Source: JB111 sp049856295
Lineage (GTDB): Bacteria; Actinomycetota; Actinomycetes; Actinomycetales; Actinomycetaceae
DNA: 64,000 nucleotides
Direction of reading: 5' to 3'
NCBI RefSeq assembly: GCF_049856295.1
Contig: NZ_JBNDMZ010000001.1
Location: 124,001-188,000 of the forward strand
The notes beneath the pieces were generated by a model that worked only from the letters and a program-made list of their open reading frames with translations, had not been told where the DNA came from and made no database searches. A program made the translations under genes and the position numbers. Of this stretch, positions 6,975 to 15,561 are shown piece by piece. Position 1 is the stretch's first letter, and each line of letters begins with the position of its first letter.

Positions 6975-8533
6975 TGGGCGCGTCGTTGGGGCACGCGCGG
7001 GCGGTGGCCGTGGTCGGGACCACCGGGCACGTCGTCGACGTCGAGGCGCACATCGCCGACGGCCTGCCGGCGTTCACCATCGTCGGGCTCCCGGACACGG
7101 CTGTCTCAGAGGCCCGCGAGCGCGTGCGCGCCGCCCTGTCCTCGTGCGGCCGGGCGTGGCGCCCCTCGCGCACCACGGTCAACCTCGCCCCCGCCTCCCT
7201 GCACAAGCACGGCACCGGGCTCGACCTGGCGCTCGCCGTCAGCGTCCTCGGCGCGGCCGGGGACATCGCCGACCGCCGCCCCGGTCTGTTCCTCGGTGAG
7301 CTCGGGCTCGACGGCCGGGTGCAACCGGTCCGCGGGGTCCTGCCCGCCGTGCTCGCCGCGCGCGACCACGGGCTGCGAGAGGTGGTGGTGCCGGCCGCGA
7401 ACGCCGCCGAGGCGCGGCTCGTGGGGGAGATGACCGTGCGGGCGGTCGAGCACCTCGCGGACGTCGTCGTCGCGCTCGGGGGAGAGGCGCACCGACCCGC
7501 GCTCCCGGCCGGTTCGGAGACCGCCGGACGGTCCGGAGGTGCAGGTGGGGCGAACGGCGCCCAGGCGGCGCCCCGGCCGGAGCCCGACATGATCGACGTC
7601 ATCGGGCAGGCCCCGGCGCGCCGGGCCGTGGAGGTCGCGGCCGCCGGCGGGCACCATCTCCTCCTGCTCGGGCCGCCCGGCGCGGGGAAGTCGATGCTGG
7701 CCGCCCGCATGCCGGGCCTCCTGCCGGACCTCGACGACGACGCCGCGCTCGAGGTGACCGCCGTGCACTCCGTGGCCGGGACGTACTCCGGCGACTCGCT
7801 CGTCCGGCGGCCGCCGTTCGAGGAGCCGCACCACACGGCGACCGCCGTCGCGATCGTCGGCGGCGGGTCCGGGCTGCCGCGGCCCGGCGCCGCCTCCCGC
7901 GCACACCGCGGCGTCCTCCTGCTCGACGAGAGCCCCGAGTTCCCCACCCGGGTGCTCGACACGCTGCGCCAGCCGCTCGAGACAGGGGAGATCGTCCTCC
8001 ACCGCGCCGCCGGCTCGGCGCGGTTCCCGGCACGCTTCCAGCTCGTGCTCACGGCCAACCCGTGCCCGTGCGGGAACGCCGACCGGGACGGCGCGCTGTG
8101 CACGTGCTCGAGCGCCGTGCGGTCCCGCTACCTCTCCCGGCTCTCCGGACCTCTGCTCGACCGGGTCGACCTCCAGGTCCAGGTCGCGCGGGTCTCGCGC
8201 GCGGCCGCTTCGGTCGAGGAACCGTCGGAACCGACGGCGGTCGTCGCCCGTCGGGTCGCCGCGGCTCGCACGGCCGCCGCCGACCGGCTCGCCGGCACCG
8301 GGTGGAGCACGAACGCCGAGGTGCCCGGTGCGTGGCTGCGGGAACGCACCGGTCGCAGCGCGGTGGCGACGGTGGCGGACGCCGTCGACACCGGGCGGCT
8401 GACGATGCGCGGGATGGACCGCGTCCTTCGGGTGGCCTGGTCGATCGCCGACCTCGCCGGGGCGGACTCGCCGAGCGACATGCACGTCGGCGAGGCGATG
8501 ACCCTCCGGTCGCAGGGGCCCCGCCGTGGCTGA
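6974..8533 (+). CDS. YifB/ComM family Mg-chelatase-like AAA+ ATPase
   Basis: The family includes ComM, a hexameric helicase that helps branch migration during natural transformation. The N-terminal domain shows GLPAFTIVGLPDTAVSEARE (about residues 30-49). Walker A is LLLGPPGAGKSMLAARMPGL near 233 and Walker B is HRGVLLLDESPEFPTRVLD. The zinc-like segment NPCPCGN and a C-terminal helical lid follow. Length (519) is normal. Neighbours yraN (upstream) and dprA (downstream, overlapping eight bases) support a DNA uptake or recombination role. Confidence 0.94.
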   Translation: MGASLGHARAVAVVGTTGHVVDVEAHIADGLPAFTIVGLPDTAVSEARERVRAALSSCGRAWRPSRTTVNLAPASLHKHGTGLDLALAVSVLGAAGDIADRRPGLFLGELGLDGRVQPVRGVLPAVLAARDHGLREVVVPAANAAEARLVGEMTVRAVEHLADVVVALGGEAHRPALPAGSETAGRSGGAGGANGAQAAPRPEPDMIDVIGQAPARRAVEVAAAGGHHLLLLGPPGAGKSMLAARMPGLLPDLDDDAALEVTAVHSVAGTYSGDSLVRRPPFEEPHHTATAVAIVGGGSGLPRPGAASRAHRGVLLLDESPEFPTRVLDTLRQPLETGEIVLHRAAGSARFPARFQLVLTANPCPCGNADRDGALCTCSSAVRSRYLSRLSGPLLDRVDLQVQVARVSRAAASVEEPSEPTAVVARRVAAARTAAADRLAGTGWSTNAEVPGAWLRERTGRSAVATVADAVDTGRLTMRGMDRVLRVAWSIADLAGADSPSDMHVGEAMTLRSQGPRRG

Positions 8534-9911
8534 GCCCGGCGGTCCGACCGCCGCCCACCGGGTCACGGACACCTCACCCGCACTCTCGACCGAAGAAGGC
8601 CTGGCACGCTCGATGGACAGCTCACCCGCACTCTCGCCAGAAACCCCAACCGCACTCGCGGTAGGGAATCGACCTGAACGCTCGGCGGAGGTCGTCGCGG
8701 CCGCCGCGTGGACGCGGCTCGTCGAGGGGGCCGACCCGCAGGCGCACCGGCTGATCGCCGTCCTCGGCGCTGTCGAGGCGCTCGACTGGGTCCGCCACGC
8801 CGCCTCCGCGACGGCCCTGCCCGCGGCGCCCCACGACGCCGAGGTCGGGCGGGGCACGCTCGCCACCTCCGTCGCGCGGTGGGCCCCGCGCCTCGACCGG
8901 CTCGCGCCCGAGCGCGACCTCGACACGATCGAGAACCTGGGCGGCTGGTTCACGATCCCTGGCGCCCCCGGGTGGCCGGTCGGCCTCGACGACCTGGGGG
9001 AGGACGCGCCGGCCGGCCTCTGGGGCCGCGGGCGCCGGGCCGCGCTCGAGCGGCGCGCCGTCGCCGTGGTCGGCTCGCGGGCCTCGACCCCGTACGGGAT
9101 GACGGCGGCCGCCGAGATCTCGGCCGGCGTCGCGGGGGCGGGCCTCGTCGTCGTCTCGGGTGGTGCGTACGGGATCGACACGGCCGCGCACCGCGGGGCG
9201 CTCGTCGTCGGGGGTACGTCCGTCGCCGTGATGGCCGGCGGCGCGGACCGGTTCTACCCGCAGGGCAGCGCGGAGATGCTCGCGCAGCTCCTCGACGACG
9301 GAGCCGTCGTCGCCGAGTCCCCGCCCGGGTCGAACCCGGCGCGGCACCGGTTCCTCTCGCGCAACCGCCTCATCGCCGCCATCTCGGGCGCGACGCTCGT
9401 GGTCGAGGCGGCCCTGCGCTCGGGTGCCCTGTCGACCGCGCGGCACGCCGCGTCGATGGGGCGCCCGCTCGGTGCGGTCCCGGGACCGATCACCTCGATG
9501 GCGTCCGCCGGCTGCCACCGACTCATGCGCGAGCAGGGGGCCACGTGCGTGACGAGGCCCGAGGAGCTCGCAGAGCTGGCCCTGCCCATCGGCACGAGCC
9601 TGGCGGCGACCGGCACGAACGGTCGGGGGACCACCGACGACGCAGGAACGGACCCGCTGCCTGGTGGGGACGGCCCGTCGACGGAGGAGGACGGGATGCT
9701 CCCGGGCCTTCTCGACGGTCTGGACCCTGCGTGCCGGCGGGTGCTCGACGCCCTGCCGGCCGTCCGCGCCGCCGACGAGTCCTCCATCGCGCGCAACGCC
9801 GGGCTCGACACGAGGACCGTCCGCTCGGCGCTCGGCCTCCTCGAACTCTCCGGCCGGGTCGAGCCGGTGGGAGAACGGTGGCGACGGAGCGGGCAGCGTC
9901 CCGGCGGCTGA
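8526..9911 (+). CDS. dprA: DNA-processing protein DprA
   Basis: DprA binds incoming single-stranded DNA and loads RecA. The Rossmann core shows VVGSRASTPYGMTAAAEISAG, VSGGAYGIDTAAHRGAL, VMAGGADRFYPQGS, ESPPGSNPARHRFLSRNRL and SGALSTARHAASMGRPLGAVPG. A C-terminal winged-helix follows an Asp/Gly-rich linker (about residues 360-395). The N-terminal 40 residues are unusual: their DNA holds two copies of the window's dispersed repeat (CCGCACTCTCG at 8578 and 8626) and a decayed third at 8650. The GTG at 8526 overlaps yifB. An internal start after the repeats is possible. Confidence 0.94.
   Translation: MAEPGGPTAAHRVTDTSPALSTEEGLARSMDSSPALSPETPTALAVGNRPERSAEVVAAAAWTRLVEGADPQAHRLIAVLGAVEALDWVRHAASATALPAAPHDAEVGRGTLATSVARWAPRLDRLAPERDLDTIENLGGWFTIPGAPGWPVGLDDLGEDAPAGLWGRGRRAALERRAVAVVGSRASTPYGMTAAAEISAGVAGAGLVVVSGGAYGIDTAAHRGALVVGGTSVAVMAGGADRFYPQGSAEMLAQLLDDGAVVAESPPGSNPARHRFLSRNRLIAAISGATLVVEAALRSGALSTARHAASMGRPLGAVPGPITSMASAGCHRLMREQGATCVTRPEELAELALPIGTSLAATGTNGRGTTDDAGTDPLPGGDGPSTEEDGMLPGLLDGLDPACRRVLDALPAVRAADESSIARNAGLDTRTVRSALGLLELSGRVEPVGERWRRSGQRPGG
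8574..8660. repeat. Dispersed repeat copies inside the dprA 5' end
   Basis: TCACCCGCACTCTCG occurs at 8574-8588 and 8622-8636, 48 bp apart, and AACCGCACTCGCGGT follows near 8648. These match the intergenic units at 24476 and 25397-25550. They are translated as part of the poorly conserved DprA N-terminus. Confidence 0.8.
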
Positions 9912-9916
9912 CGGCG

Positions 9917-9922
9917 TACCCT
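9917..9922 (+). promoter_or_regulatory. -10 box of xerC (leaderless arrangement)
   Basis: TACCCT ends seven bases before the xerC ATG (9930), so transcription would start at or next to the start codon. There is no Shine-Dalgarno sequence. Confidence 0.55.
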
Positions 9923-9929
9923 GCGTGCC

Positions 9930-10901
9930 ATGACGGGGACGATCGCCGGGTCGGACGGGTCCGCCGCGGCCGCCGCAACCACCTCGGTCGTCCCGCGCGG
10001 GGAGCTGCTCGCCGGGTTCGAGCGTCACCTCGCGGGTGAGCGGGGGCTCTCCGCGCACACCGTGCGCGCGTACCTCGGCGACGTCACCACGCTCCTCGTC
10101 CACCTCGGGCACGCCGACGACGACTCCGAGGTCGACCTCACGGCCATCGATCTCACGGACCTGCGATCGTGGCTCGCCGGCCAACGGTCCGAGGGGCTCG
10201 CGCGCTCGACCCTCGCGCGTCGTGCGGCCGCCGTGCGGTCCCTCGGCGCCTGGCTCGCGCGCTCCGGCCGGGTCGACGTCGATCCCGCGCAACGCCTGCG
10301 GTCGCCGCGCCCCGACCGCCACCTGCCGACCGTCCTCGGGGTCGATGCCGTCGAGCAGCTGCTCGGCTCCGCCGCCGAGCGCGCCGAGGACGGCGACCCC
10401 ACCCACCTGCGCGACCACGCCGCCCTCGAGCTCCTCTACGCGACCGGCCTGCGGGTCGGGGAACTCGTCTCGCTCGACCTCGGCGCCGTCGACCTCGCCG
10501 AGCGCACGGTCCGCGTGGTCGGCAAGGGGAACAAGGAACGGGTCGTCCCGCTCGGCGTCCCGGCGGCCGAGGCCGTGCGCCGCTGGACGGACGAGGGGCG
10601 CCCGTCGCTCCCGGTGCGCGCGGGGGAGCGGGCGCTGTTCGTCGGTGTCCGGGGCTCTCGCATCGATGCCCGGACCGTGCGCGGCATGCTCCACCGGGCG
10701 ACGGCGCTCGCCGGCGTCGCCGACCTCGCCCCGCACGGGTTGCGGCACTCCGCCGCGACGCACCTGCTCGCCGGCGGCTCGGACCTCCGCTCGGTCCAGG
10801 AGATCCTCGGCCACTCCTCGCTCGCCACGACGCAGCGGTACACCCACGTCAGCCCCGAGCGCCTGCGGTCCGTCTTCACGCAGGCCCACCCGCGCGCCTG
10901 A
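9930..10901 (+). CDS. xerC: Tyrosine recombinase XerC
   Basis: XerC resolves chromosome dimers at dif with XerD. The N-terminal SAM-like domain runs LLAGFERHLAGERGLSAHTVRAYLGDV. The catalytic domain shows the Arg in YATGLRVGELVSL, the Lys in VVGKGNKERVVPLG, the HxxR box HGLRHSAATHLLAGG and the nucleophile Tyr in TTQRYTHVSPERL. Length (323) is normal. It follows dprA by 18 bases with its own -10 box, and converges on the M23 peptidase gene. It could be a XerD-type paralogue, but location beside dprA and rpsB favours XerC. It is not linked to any visible integrative element. Confidence 0.93.
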   Translation: MTGTIAGSDGSAAAAATTSVVPRGELLAGFERHLAGERGLSAHTVRAYLGDVTTLLVHLGHADDDSEVDLTAIDLTDLRSWLAGQRSEGLARSTLARRAAAVRSLGAWLARSGRVDVDPAQRLRSPRPDRHLPTVLGVDAVEQLLGSAAERAEDGDPTHLRDHAALELLYATGLRVGELVSLDLGAVDLAERTVRVVGKGNKERVVPLGVPAAEAVRRWTDEGRPSLPVRAGERALFVGVRGSRIDARTVRGMLHRATALAGVADLAPHGLRHSAATHLLAGGSDLRSVQEILGHSSLATTQRYTHVSPERLRSVFTQAHPRA

Positions 10902-10929
10902 CACCCGTCCAGGCCTACCCGCGAGCCCG

Positions 10930-10980
10930 ACACGCCCGCGCGCCCAACACGCCCGCGCGCCCAACACGCCCGGGCGCCTA
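10930..10980. repeat. 17-bp tandem repeat, three copies
   Basis: ACACGCCCGCGCGCCCA occurs at 10930-10946 and 10947-10963 and with two changes at 10964-10980. It lies in the convergent xerC/M23 intergenic region (10902-11027). Confidence 0.85.
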
Positions 10981-11027
10981 CCCGGCTCACCCGGACGATC
11001 GGCGGTACTGCTCCCGACGCCCGCCCC

Positions 11028-11732
11028 TCACCGGCCGAGCGGGAGCAGCCGGACGGGCTGCGGTGCGTCGCCGAGCAGCGAGAGCGGGTCGACGTAGTCG
11101 TGGCTCCCGCGCCGCGCGCCCCAGTGCAGGCACCCTGGCGGCGGGCAGTGGCCGGCCGCGAGGGTCCCGACCACCTCGCCACCAGTGACCCGGTCGCCCG
11201 CGGACACGCTTGCCGACACGGGCTCGTAGGTCGTCCGCAGCCCGTCGGCGTGGTCGATCGACACGACGGGCCGCCCGGCGACCTGGCCGGTAAACGCGAC
11301 GACGCCGTCGGCCGCCGCGACGATCGTCGTGCCGGGCCGGACGTCGAGGTCGACCCCGCGGTGCCCCGGCCCGTACCGCGACTCCGACCCCTCGAACGGG
11401 GCGAGCACCGGGACCGCGCCACCGGTGGGCCAGTCGTACTCGACGGACCCGTCCGACGGATCGACGTCGGGCGAGAGAAGGGTGCCGGTCGCCACCCCGG
11501 GCGACGCTCCGGCGTCGTGCGGGGTCCCTCCGACGGCGAGCGAGAGCGAGCCCCCGACCGGACCGACCACGGGGCCGACCACCGGCCCCGGCGGGGACGG
11601 CGCACCGGGCAGGGCGTGCGCGGCCGGCGCGCGTGCGCCCACCAGGGTGAGGCAGACGGTGAGGGCGAGGACGAGGAGGGCGCGGCGGACGACGTCGTCG
11701 TCGGGGCGACCGGGTGCGCGTCGTGGGGTCAT
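11028..11732 (-). CDS. Secreted M23-family peptidase (LytM-like)
   Basis: A 234-residue secreted protein. Signal peptide: RRALLVLALTVCLTLVGARA followed by AHA. The C-terminal half is a LytM/peptidase M23 fold, which cuts peptidoglycan cross-bridges or acts as a regulator: YGPGHRGVDLDVRPGTTIVA carries the first His and Asp ligands, and GCLHWGARRGSHDYVDPLSLL the last His. The usual HxH pair reads C-L-H here, so one active-site His is replaced by Cys; activity may be altered. I start at ATG 11732, directly before the signal peptide. Divergent from rpsB, as in other actinobacteria. Confidence 0.86.
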   Translation of the reverse strand: MTPRRAPGRPDDDVVRRALLVLALTVCLTLVGARAPAAHALPGAPSPPGPVVGPVVGPVGGSLSLAVGGTPHDAGASPGVATGTLLSPDVDPSDGSVEYDWPTGGAVPVLAPFEGSESRYGPGHRGVDLDVRPGTTIVAAADGVVAFTGQVAGRPVVSIDHADGLRTTYEPVSASVSAGDRVTGGEVVGTLAAGHCPPPGCLHWGARRGSHDYVDPLSLLGDAPQPVRLLPLGR

Positions 11733-12170
11733 GGCACCAGGCCACCGCATCGCCGCACCACCGCGTCCGGCGATCGCCGCGACCGGTGGACGGCGGCGTC
11801 GCGGGACCGCCTGTGGGGACGTCGTGCTCAGGAGTGCGACACATGGAAACACCTGCGCCCCCGTGGTCACGTGAGTCCCACGACGCACCGATCGGCGCGC
11901 GAGCCCCGGTCCCGCTCCGCTACCATGACAGGGCGACCGGTCTCTGGCCGGTCGACTTCGCGTGCCTGCTCACCGCCGCACCAGCCCCCGCCCCGCGCGG
12001 ACGGCCTCGGTCGGCGGGGCGATCGGCAGCGGTCCCGCCTCGCGGGCGCCGACGTCGCAGGCACCAGGGGTCGTGGCCACCCGGTCACGACCGACAACCA
12101 CGGAGAGGGCCCCGCCGCCGAGCGTCGGGGCCGAACGCGTGCGGGCGATCCCGCACCGAAAGGAAGAGCC
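11733..12170 (+). promoter_or_regulatory. rpsB-tsf promoter and long 5' leader
   Basis: This 438-base gene-free region separates the divergent M23 and rpsB genes. TACCAT (11921-11926) is a good -10 candidate for rpsB, giving a leader of about 240 nt. The first leader hairpin pairs CGACCGG (11934-11940) with CCGGTCG (11948-11954). The rest is GC-rich and foldable, ending in AAAGGAAG before the rpsB ATG. The length suggests post-transcriptional control, perhaps by S2 itself, but no named motif is recognised. I see no small gene in it. Confidence 0.5.
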
Positions 12171-13178
12171 ATGGCCGTCGTGTCCATGCGTCAGCTGCTC
12201 GAGTCCGGTGTCCACTTCGGTCACCAGACCCGCCGCTGGAACCCCAAGATGAAGCGCTTCATCCTCACGGAGCGCAACGGCATCTACATCATCGACCTGC
12301 AGCAGTCGCTCGCCGAGATCGACCGGACCTACGAGTTCGTCAAGGAGACCGTCTCGCACGGCGGGACCATCCTGTTCATCGGCACCAAGAAGCAGGCGCA
12401 GCAGGCGATCGAGGAGCAGGCCCGCCGCGTCGGGATGCCCTTCGTCAACCACCGTTGGCTCGGCGGCATGCTGACCAACTTCTCGACCGTGCACCAGCGG
12501 CTGCAGCGCCTCAAGGAGCTCGAGCAGCTCGACTTCGACGATGTGGCGGGTTCCCACCACACGAAGAAGGAGCTGCTGATGATGCACCGCGAGAAGGTCA
12601 AGCTCGAGCGCACCCTCGGCGGTATCCGCGACATGGGCAAGATCCCGTCCGCCGTGTGGGTCGTCGACACCAAGAAGGAGCACCTCGCGGTCTCCGAGGC
12701 GCGCAAGCTCAACATCCCGGTCGTCGCGATCCTCGACACCAACTGCGACCCGGACGAGGTCGACTACCGCATCCCGGGCAACGACGACGCGATCCGCTCC
12801 GTCGCCCTGCTCACCCGCGTGATCGCGGACGCTGCGGCCGAGGGTCTCGTCGTCCGGCACGGCGGCGCCAAGGGCGCCCAGGCCGACGACGCCGAGCCGC
12901 TCGCCGAGTGGGAGCGCGAGCTCCTCGCCGCGCACGAGTCCGACGCCGCCACCCCGGCCGCGACCGAGGCGCCCGCCGCCGAGGCTGAGGCTGCTCCGGC
13001 CACGGAGGCCCAGGCTGCTGAGGCCGCTCCGGCCACGGAGGCCCCGGCTGCTGAGGCCGCTCCGGCCGAGGCGCCCGCCACCGAGGCTCCGGCCGCTGAG
13101 GCCGCTCCGGCTGCCGAGACCGCCACCGAGGCCCCCGCGGCCGAGGCGACGGACTCGACCGACACCACCGCCAACTGA
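12171..13178 (+). CDS. rpsB: 30S ribosomal protein S2
   Basis: S2 is a late-binding 30S protein. Residues 1-250 carry the family motifs VSMRQLLESGVHFGHQTRRW, FIGTKKQAQQAIEEQA, VNHRWLGGMLTNFSTV, VWVVDTKKEHLAVSEARKL and DTNCDPDEVDYRIPGNDDAI. From about residue 258 an 80-residue low-complexity tail follows, built from repeats such as EAPAAEAAPATEAPA. The tail explains the length of 335 residues against about 250 elsewhere. ATG at 12171 follows AAAGGAAG. tsf begins 25 bases downstream, forming the rpsB-tsf operon. Confidence 0.97.
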   Translation: MAVVSMRQLLESGVHFGHQTRRWNPKMKRFILTERNGIYIIDLQQSLAEIDRTYEFVKETVSHGGTILFIGTKKQAQQAIEEQARRVGMPFVNHRWLGGMLTNFSTVHQRLQRLKELEQLDFDDVAGSHHTKKELLMMHREKVKLERTLGGIRDMGKIPSAVWVVDTKKEHLAVSEARKLNIPVVAILDTNCDPDEVDYRIPGNDDAIRSVALLTRVIADAAAEGLVVRHGGAKGAQADDAEPLAEWERELLAAHESDAATPAATEAPAAEAEAAPATEAQAAEAAPATEAPAAEAAPAEAPATEAPAAEAAPAAETATEAPAAEATDSTDTTAN

Positions 13179-13203
13179 TTCCCACCTGCACAGAGAGGAA
13201 CCC

Positions 13204-14043
13204 ATGGCCAACTACACCGCGGCCGACATCAAGGCCCTGCGCGAGTCGACGGGTGCCGGCATGCTCGACGTCAAGAACGCCCTCGTCGAGGCCGACGGCG
13301 ACACCGAGAAGGCCACCGAGATCATCCGCGTGAAGGGTCTCAAGGGCATCGCCAAGCGCGAGGGGCGTGCGGCGTCCGACGGCCTCATCGCCATCGACGT
13401 CAGCCCCGGCGGCGCCGGCGAGATCGGCACGATGGTCGAGGTCAACTCGGAGACGGACTTCGTCTCGAAGAACGAGAAGTTCGTCGCGCTGGCCGACGCC
13501 GTGCTCCAGGCCGCGGTGGCCTCGGGCGCGACCGACGTCGAGACGCTGCTCGCCGCCCCGTCGGGCGACGGCACCGTCAAGGACGCCGTCGAGAACCTCG
13601 CCGCCACCATCGGCGAGAAGATCGAGGTCCGTCGCGTCGAGCGACTCGAGGGCGAGAAGGTCGCGTCCTACCTGCACCGCACGGCCAAGGACCTCCCGCC
13701 GCAGGTCGGTGTCCTGGTCGCCACGGACGCGGCGGGCGCCGAGGCGGCGCACGACGTCGCCCTGCACGTCGCCGCGTACTCGCCGGCCTACCTCACCCGC
13801 GAGGACGTCCCCGCGGAGACGGTGGAGAACGAGCGCCGCGTCGCCGAGGAGACCTCGCGCGCCGAGGGCAAGCCGGAGCAGGCGCTGCCGAAGATCATCG
13901 AGGGCCGGATGAACGGCTTCTACAAGGAGAACGTCCTGGTCGACCAGGCGTTCGCCAAGGACCCGAAGCAGACGGTCGCGCAGGTCGTCGGCGCCTCGGG
14001 CGGCACGGTGACGGGCTTCGCCCGCTTCCGCGTCGGAGCCTGA
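13204..14043 (+). CDS. tsf: Elongation factor Ts
   Basis: EF-Ts exchanges GDP for GTP on EF-Tu. The N-terminal UBA-like segment is DIKALRESTGAGMLDVKNAL (about residues 8-27), followed by GLKGIAKREGR and the core motif VEVNSETDFVSKNEKF. C-terminal coiled-coil and dimer regions end QTVAQVVGASGGTVTGFARF. At 279 residues it is full-length. ATG at 13204 follows AGAGGAA. A 14-bp hairpin comes after the stop, ending the operon with rpsB. Confidence 0.98.
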   Translation: MANYTAADIKALRESTGAGMLDVKNALVEADGDTEKATEIIRVKGLKGIAKREGRAASDGLIAIDVSPGGAGEIGTMVEVNSETDFVSKNEKFVALADAVLQAAVASGATDVETLLAAPSGDGTVKDAVENLAATIGEKIEVRRVERLEGEKVASYLHRTAKDLPPQVGVLVATDAAGAEAAHDVALHVAAYSPAYLTREDVPAETVENERRVAEETSRAEGKPEQALPKIIEGRMNGFYKENVLVDQAFAKDPKQTVAQVVGASGGTVTGFARFRVGA

Positions 14044-14056
14044 CCCAGGCACCACT

Positions 14057-14088
14057 GGTGGCCCCGGACCGCACGGTCCGGGGCCACC
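14057..14088 (+). terminator. Terminator hairpin after tsf
   Basis: Fourteen bases (14057-14070) pair perfectly with 14075-14088 around GCAC, starting 14 bases past the tsf stop. Confidence 0.83.
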
Positions 14089-14155
14089 CGCCTATCCGCA
14101 CGAGATCGACCCGCTCCCCGGCACACGCCGCGCCGCCCGAAGGAGACCAGCGCCG

Positions 14156-14980
14156 ATGACCGACCGAACCGACACCGACCTGACGCACGGCGGGACCAGC
14201 CCGGGAGGGACCGGTCCGGGTGAGATCGCCCCCGGCGGCCCGGGGCGCAACGCCCCCGCCCGGCGCCGCGTCATGCTCAAGCTCTCCGGCGAGGTCTTCG
14301 GCGGCGGCGAGGTCGGGCTCGACCCCGACGTCGTGCTCCGGGTCGCCCGCGAGATCGCGGACGCGCACCGCCAGGGCGTCGAGATCGCCATCGTCGTGGG
14401 CGGCGGCAACTTCTTCCGCGGCGCGGAGCTCAGCGCCCGCGGGCTCGACCGCTCCCGCGCCGACTACATGGGCATGCTCGGCACGGTGATGAACGCGCTC
14501 GCGCTGCAGGACTTCCTCGAGCAGTCGGGCGTGCGCACGCGCGTGCAGACCGCCATCACGATGGGCCAGGTCGCGGAGCCCTACATCCCGCTGCGCGCGA
14601 TCCGGCACATGGAGAAGGGGCGCGTCGTCGTGTTCGGCGCCGGCGCGGGCATGCCGTACTTCTCCACGGACACCGTCACCGCCCAGCGCGCCCTCGAGAC
14701 GCACTGCGACGAGGTCCTCGTGGGCAAGAACGGGGTCGACGGCGTCTACACCGCCGACCCGCGCACCGACCCGAGCGCGGTCCGCCTCGACCACCTCACC
14801 TACGCGGACGCGCTCGCCCGCGGTCTGCGGGTCGTCGACGCCGCCGCGTTCTCGCTGTGCATGGACAACGGGCTGGCCATGCGGGTGTTCGGCATGACCG
14901 ACCGGGGTAACGTCACCCGCGCCCTGCTGGGTGAGAAGATCGGCACGCTGGTGACCGCCGGCGAGACAGACGAGGAGTGA
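14156..14980 (+). CDS. pyrH: UMP kinase
   Basis: PyrH phosphorylates UMP to UDP. Motifs of the amino-acid-kinase fold are RRVMLKLSGEVFGGG (about residues 38-52), IAIVVGGGNFFRGAEL, ADYMGMLGTVMNALALQDFLE, VFGAGAGMPYFSTDT and LVGKNGVDGVYTADPR. The first 37 residues are a Gly/Thr/Pro-rich extension missing from most homologues, so the true start could be further in; ATG at 14156 has a good GAAGGAG site. frr begins four bases after the stop. Confidence 0.96.
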   Translation: MTDRTDTDLTHGGTSPGGTGPGEIAPGGPGRNAPARRRVMLKLSGEVFGGGEVGLDPDVVLRVAREIADAHRQGVEIAIVVGGGNFFRGAELSARGLDRSRADYMGMLGTVMNALALQDFLEQSGVRTRVQTAITMGQVAEPYIPLRAIRHMEKGRVVVFGAGAGMPYFSTDTVTAQRALETHCDEVLVGKNGVDGVYTADPRTDPSAVRLDHLTYADALARGLRVVDAAAFSLCMDNGLAMRVFGMTDRGNVTRALLGEKIGTLVTAGETDEE

Positions 14981-14984
14981 CCAC

Positions 14985-15542
14985 GTGATCGACGACACCC
15001 TGCTCGAGGCAGAGGACAAGATGGACAAGGCCGTCGAGGTGGCCCGTGACCGGATGAGCAACATCCGCACCGGCCGTGCGAACGCCGCGATGTTCAACGC
15101 GATCCTCGTGGACTACTACGGCGCCCCGACGCCCCTGCAGCAGCTCGCCTCGCTGCAGATCCCCGAGGCCCGCACGGTCCTCATCTCCCCGTACGACCGG
15201 GGAGCGTCCTCCGCGATCGACAAGGCGCTGCGGGCCTCCGACCTCGGCGTCAACCCGACCGACGACGGCAACGTCCTGCGCGTCGTCCTCCCGGCGCTGA
15301 CCGAGGAGCGTCGCCGCGACTACGTCAAGCTCGCCCGCAACGAGGCCGAGGACGCCCGCATCTCGGTGCGCGCCGTGCGCCGCAAGGCCAAGGAGGAGCT
15401 CGACCGCCTCGTCAAGGACGGCGAGGTCGGCGAGGACGAGGGCACGCGCGCGGAGAAGGAGCTCGACGCGCTGACGAAGAGCCACGTCGAGACGATCGAT
15501 CAGGTCGTCGAGGCCAAGGAGAAGGACCTCCTCGAGGTCTGA
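14985..15542 (+). CDS. frr: Ribosome recycling factor
   Basis: RRF splits post-termination ribosomes with EF-G. The 185-residue protein is the standard size, with LLEAEDKMDKAVEVARDRM, IRTGRANAAMFNAILVDYYG, PLQQLASLQIPEARTVLISP and NDDGNVLR-like text (residues near 95). The C-terminal coiled helices end KSHVETIDQVVEAKEKDLLEV. GTG start at 14985 lies four bases after pyrH, and cdsA follows 19 bases after the stop. Confidence 0.98.
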   Translation: MIDDTLLEAEDKMDKAVEVARDRMSNIRTGRANAAMFNAILVDYYGAPTPLQQLASLQIPEARTVLISPYDRGASSAIDKALRASDLGVNPTDDGNVLRVVLPALTEERRRDYVKLARNEAEDARISVRAVRRKAKEELDRLVKDGEVGEDEGTRAEKELDALTKSHVETIDQVVEAKEKDLLEV

Positions 15543-15561
15543 CCCACGAGGGGCCGCCACC

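Noticed and set aside
9930..10901. Integrase of a mobile element
   Set aside because: The sequence and the dprA-xerC-M23-rpsB order match the chromosomal XerC; there is no element boundary or att duplication.
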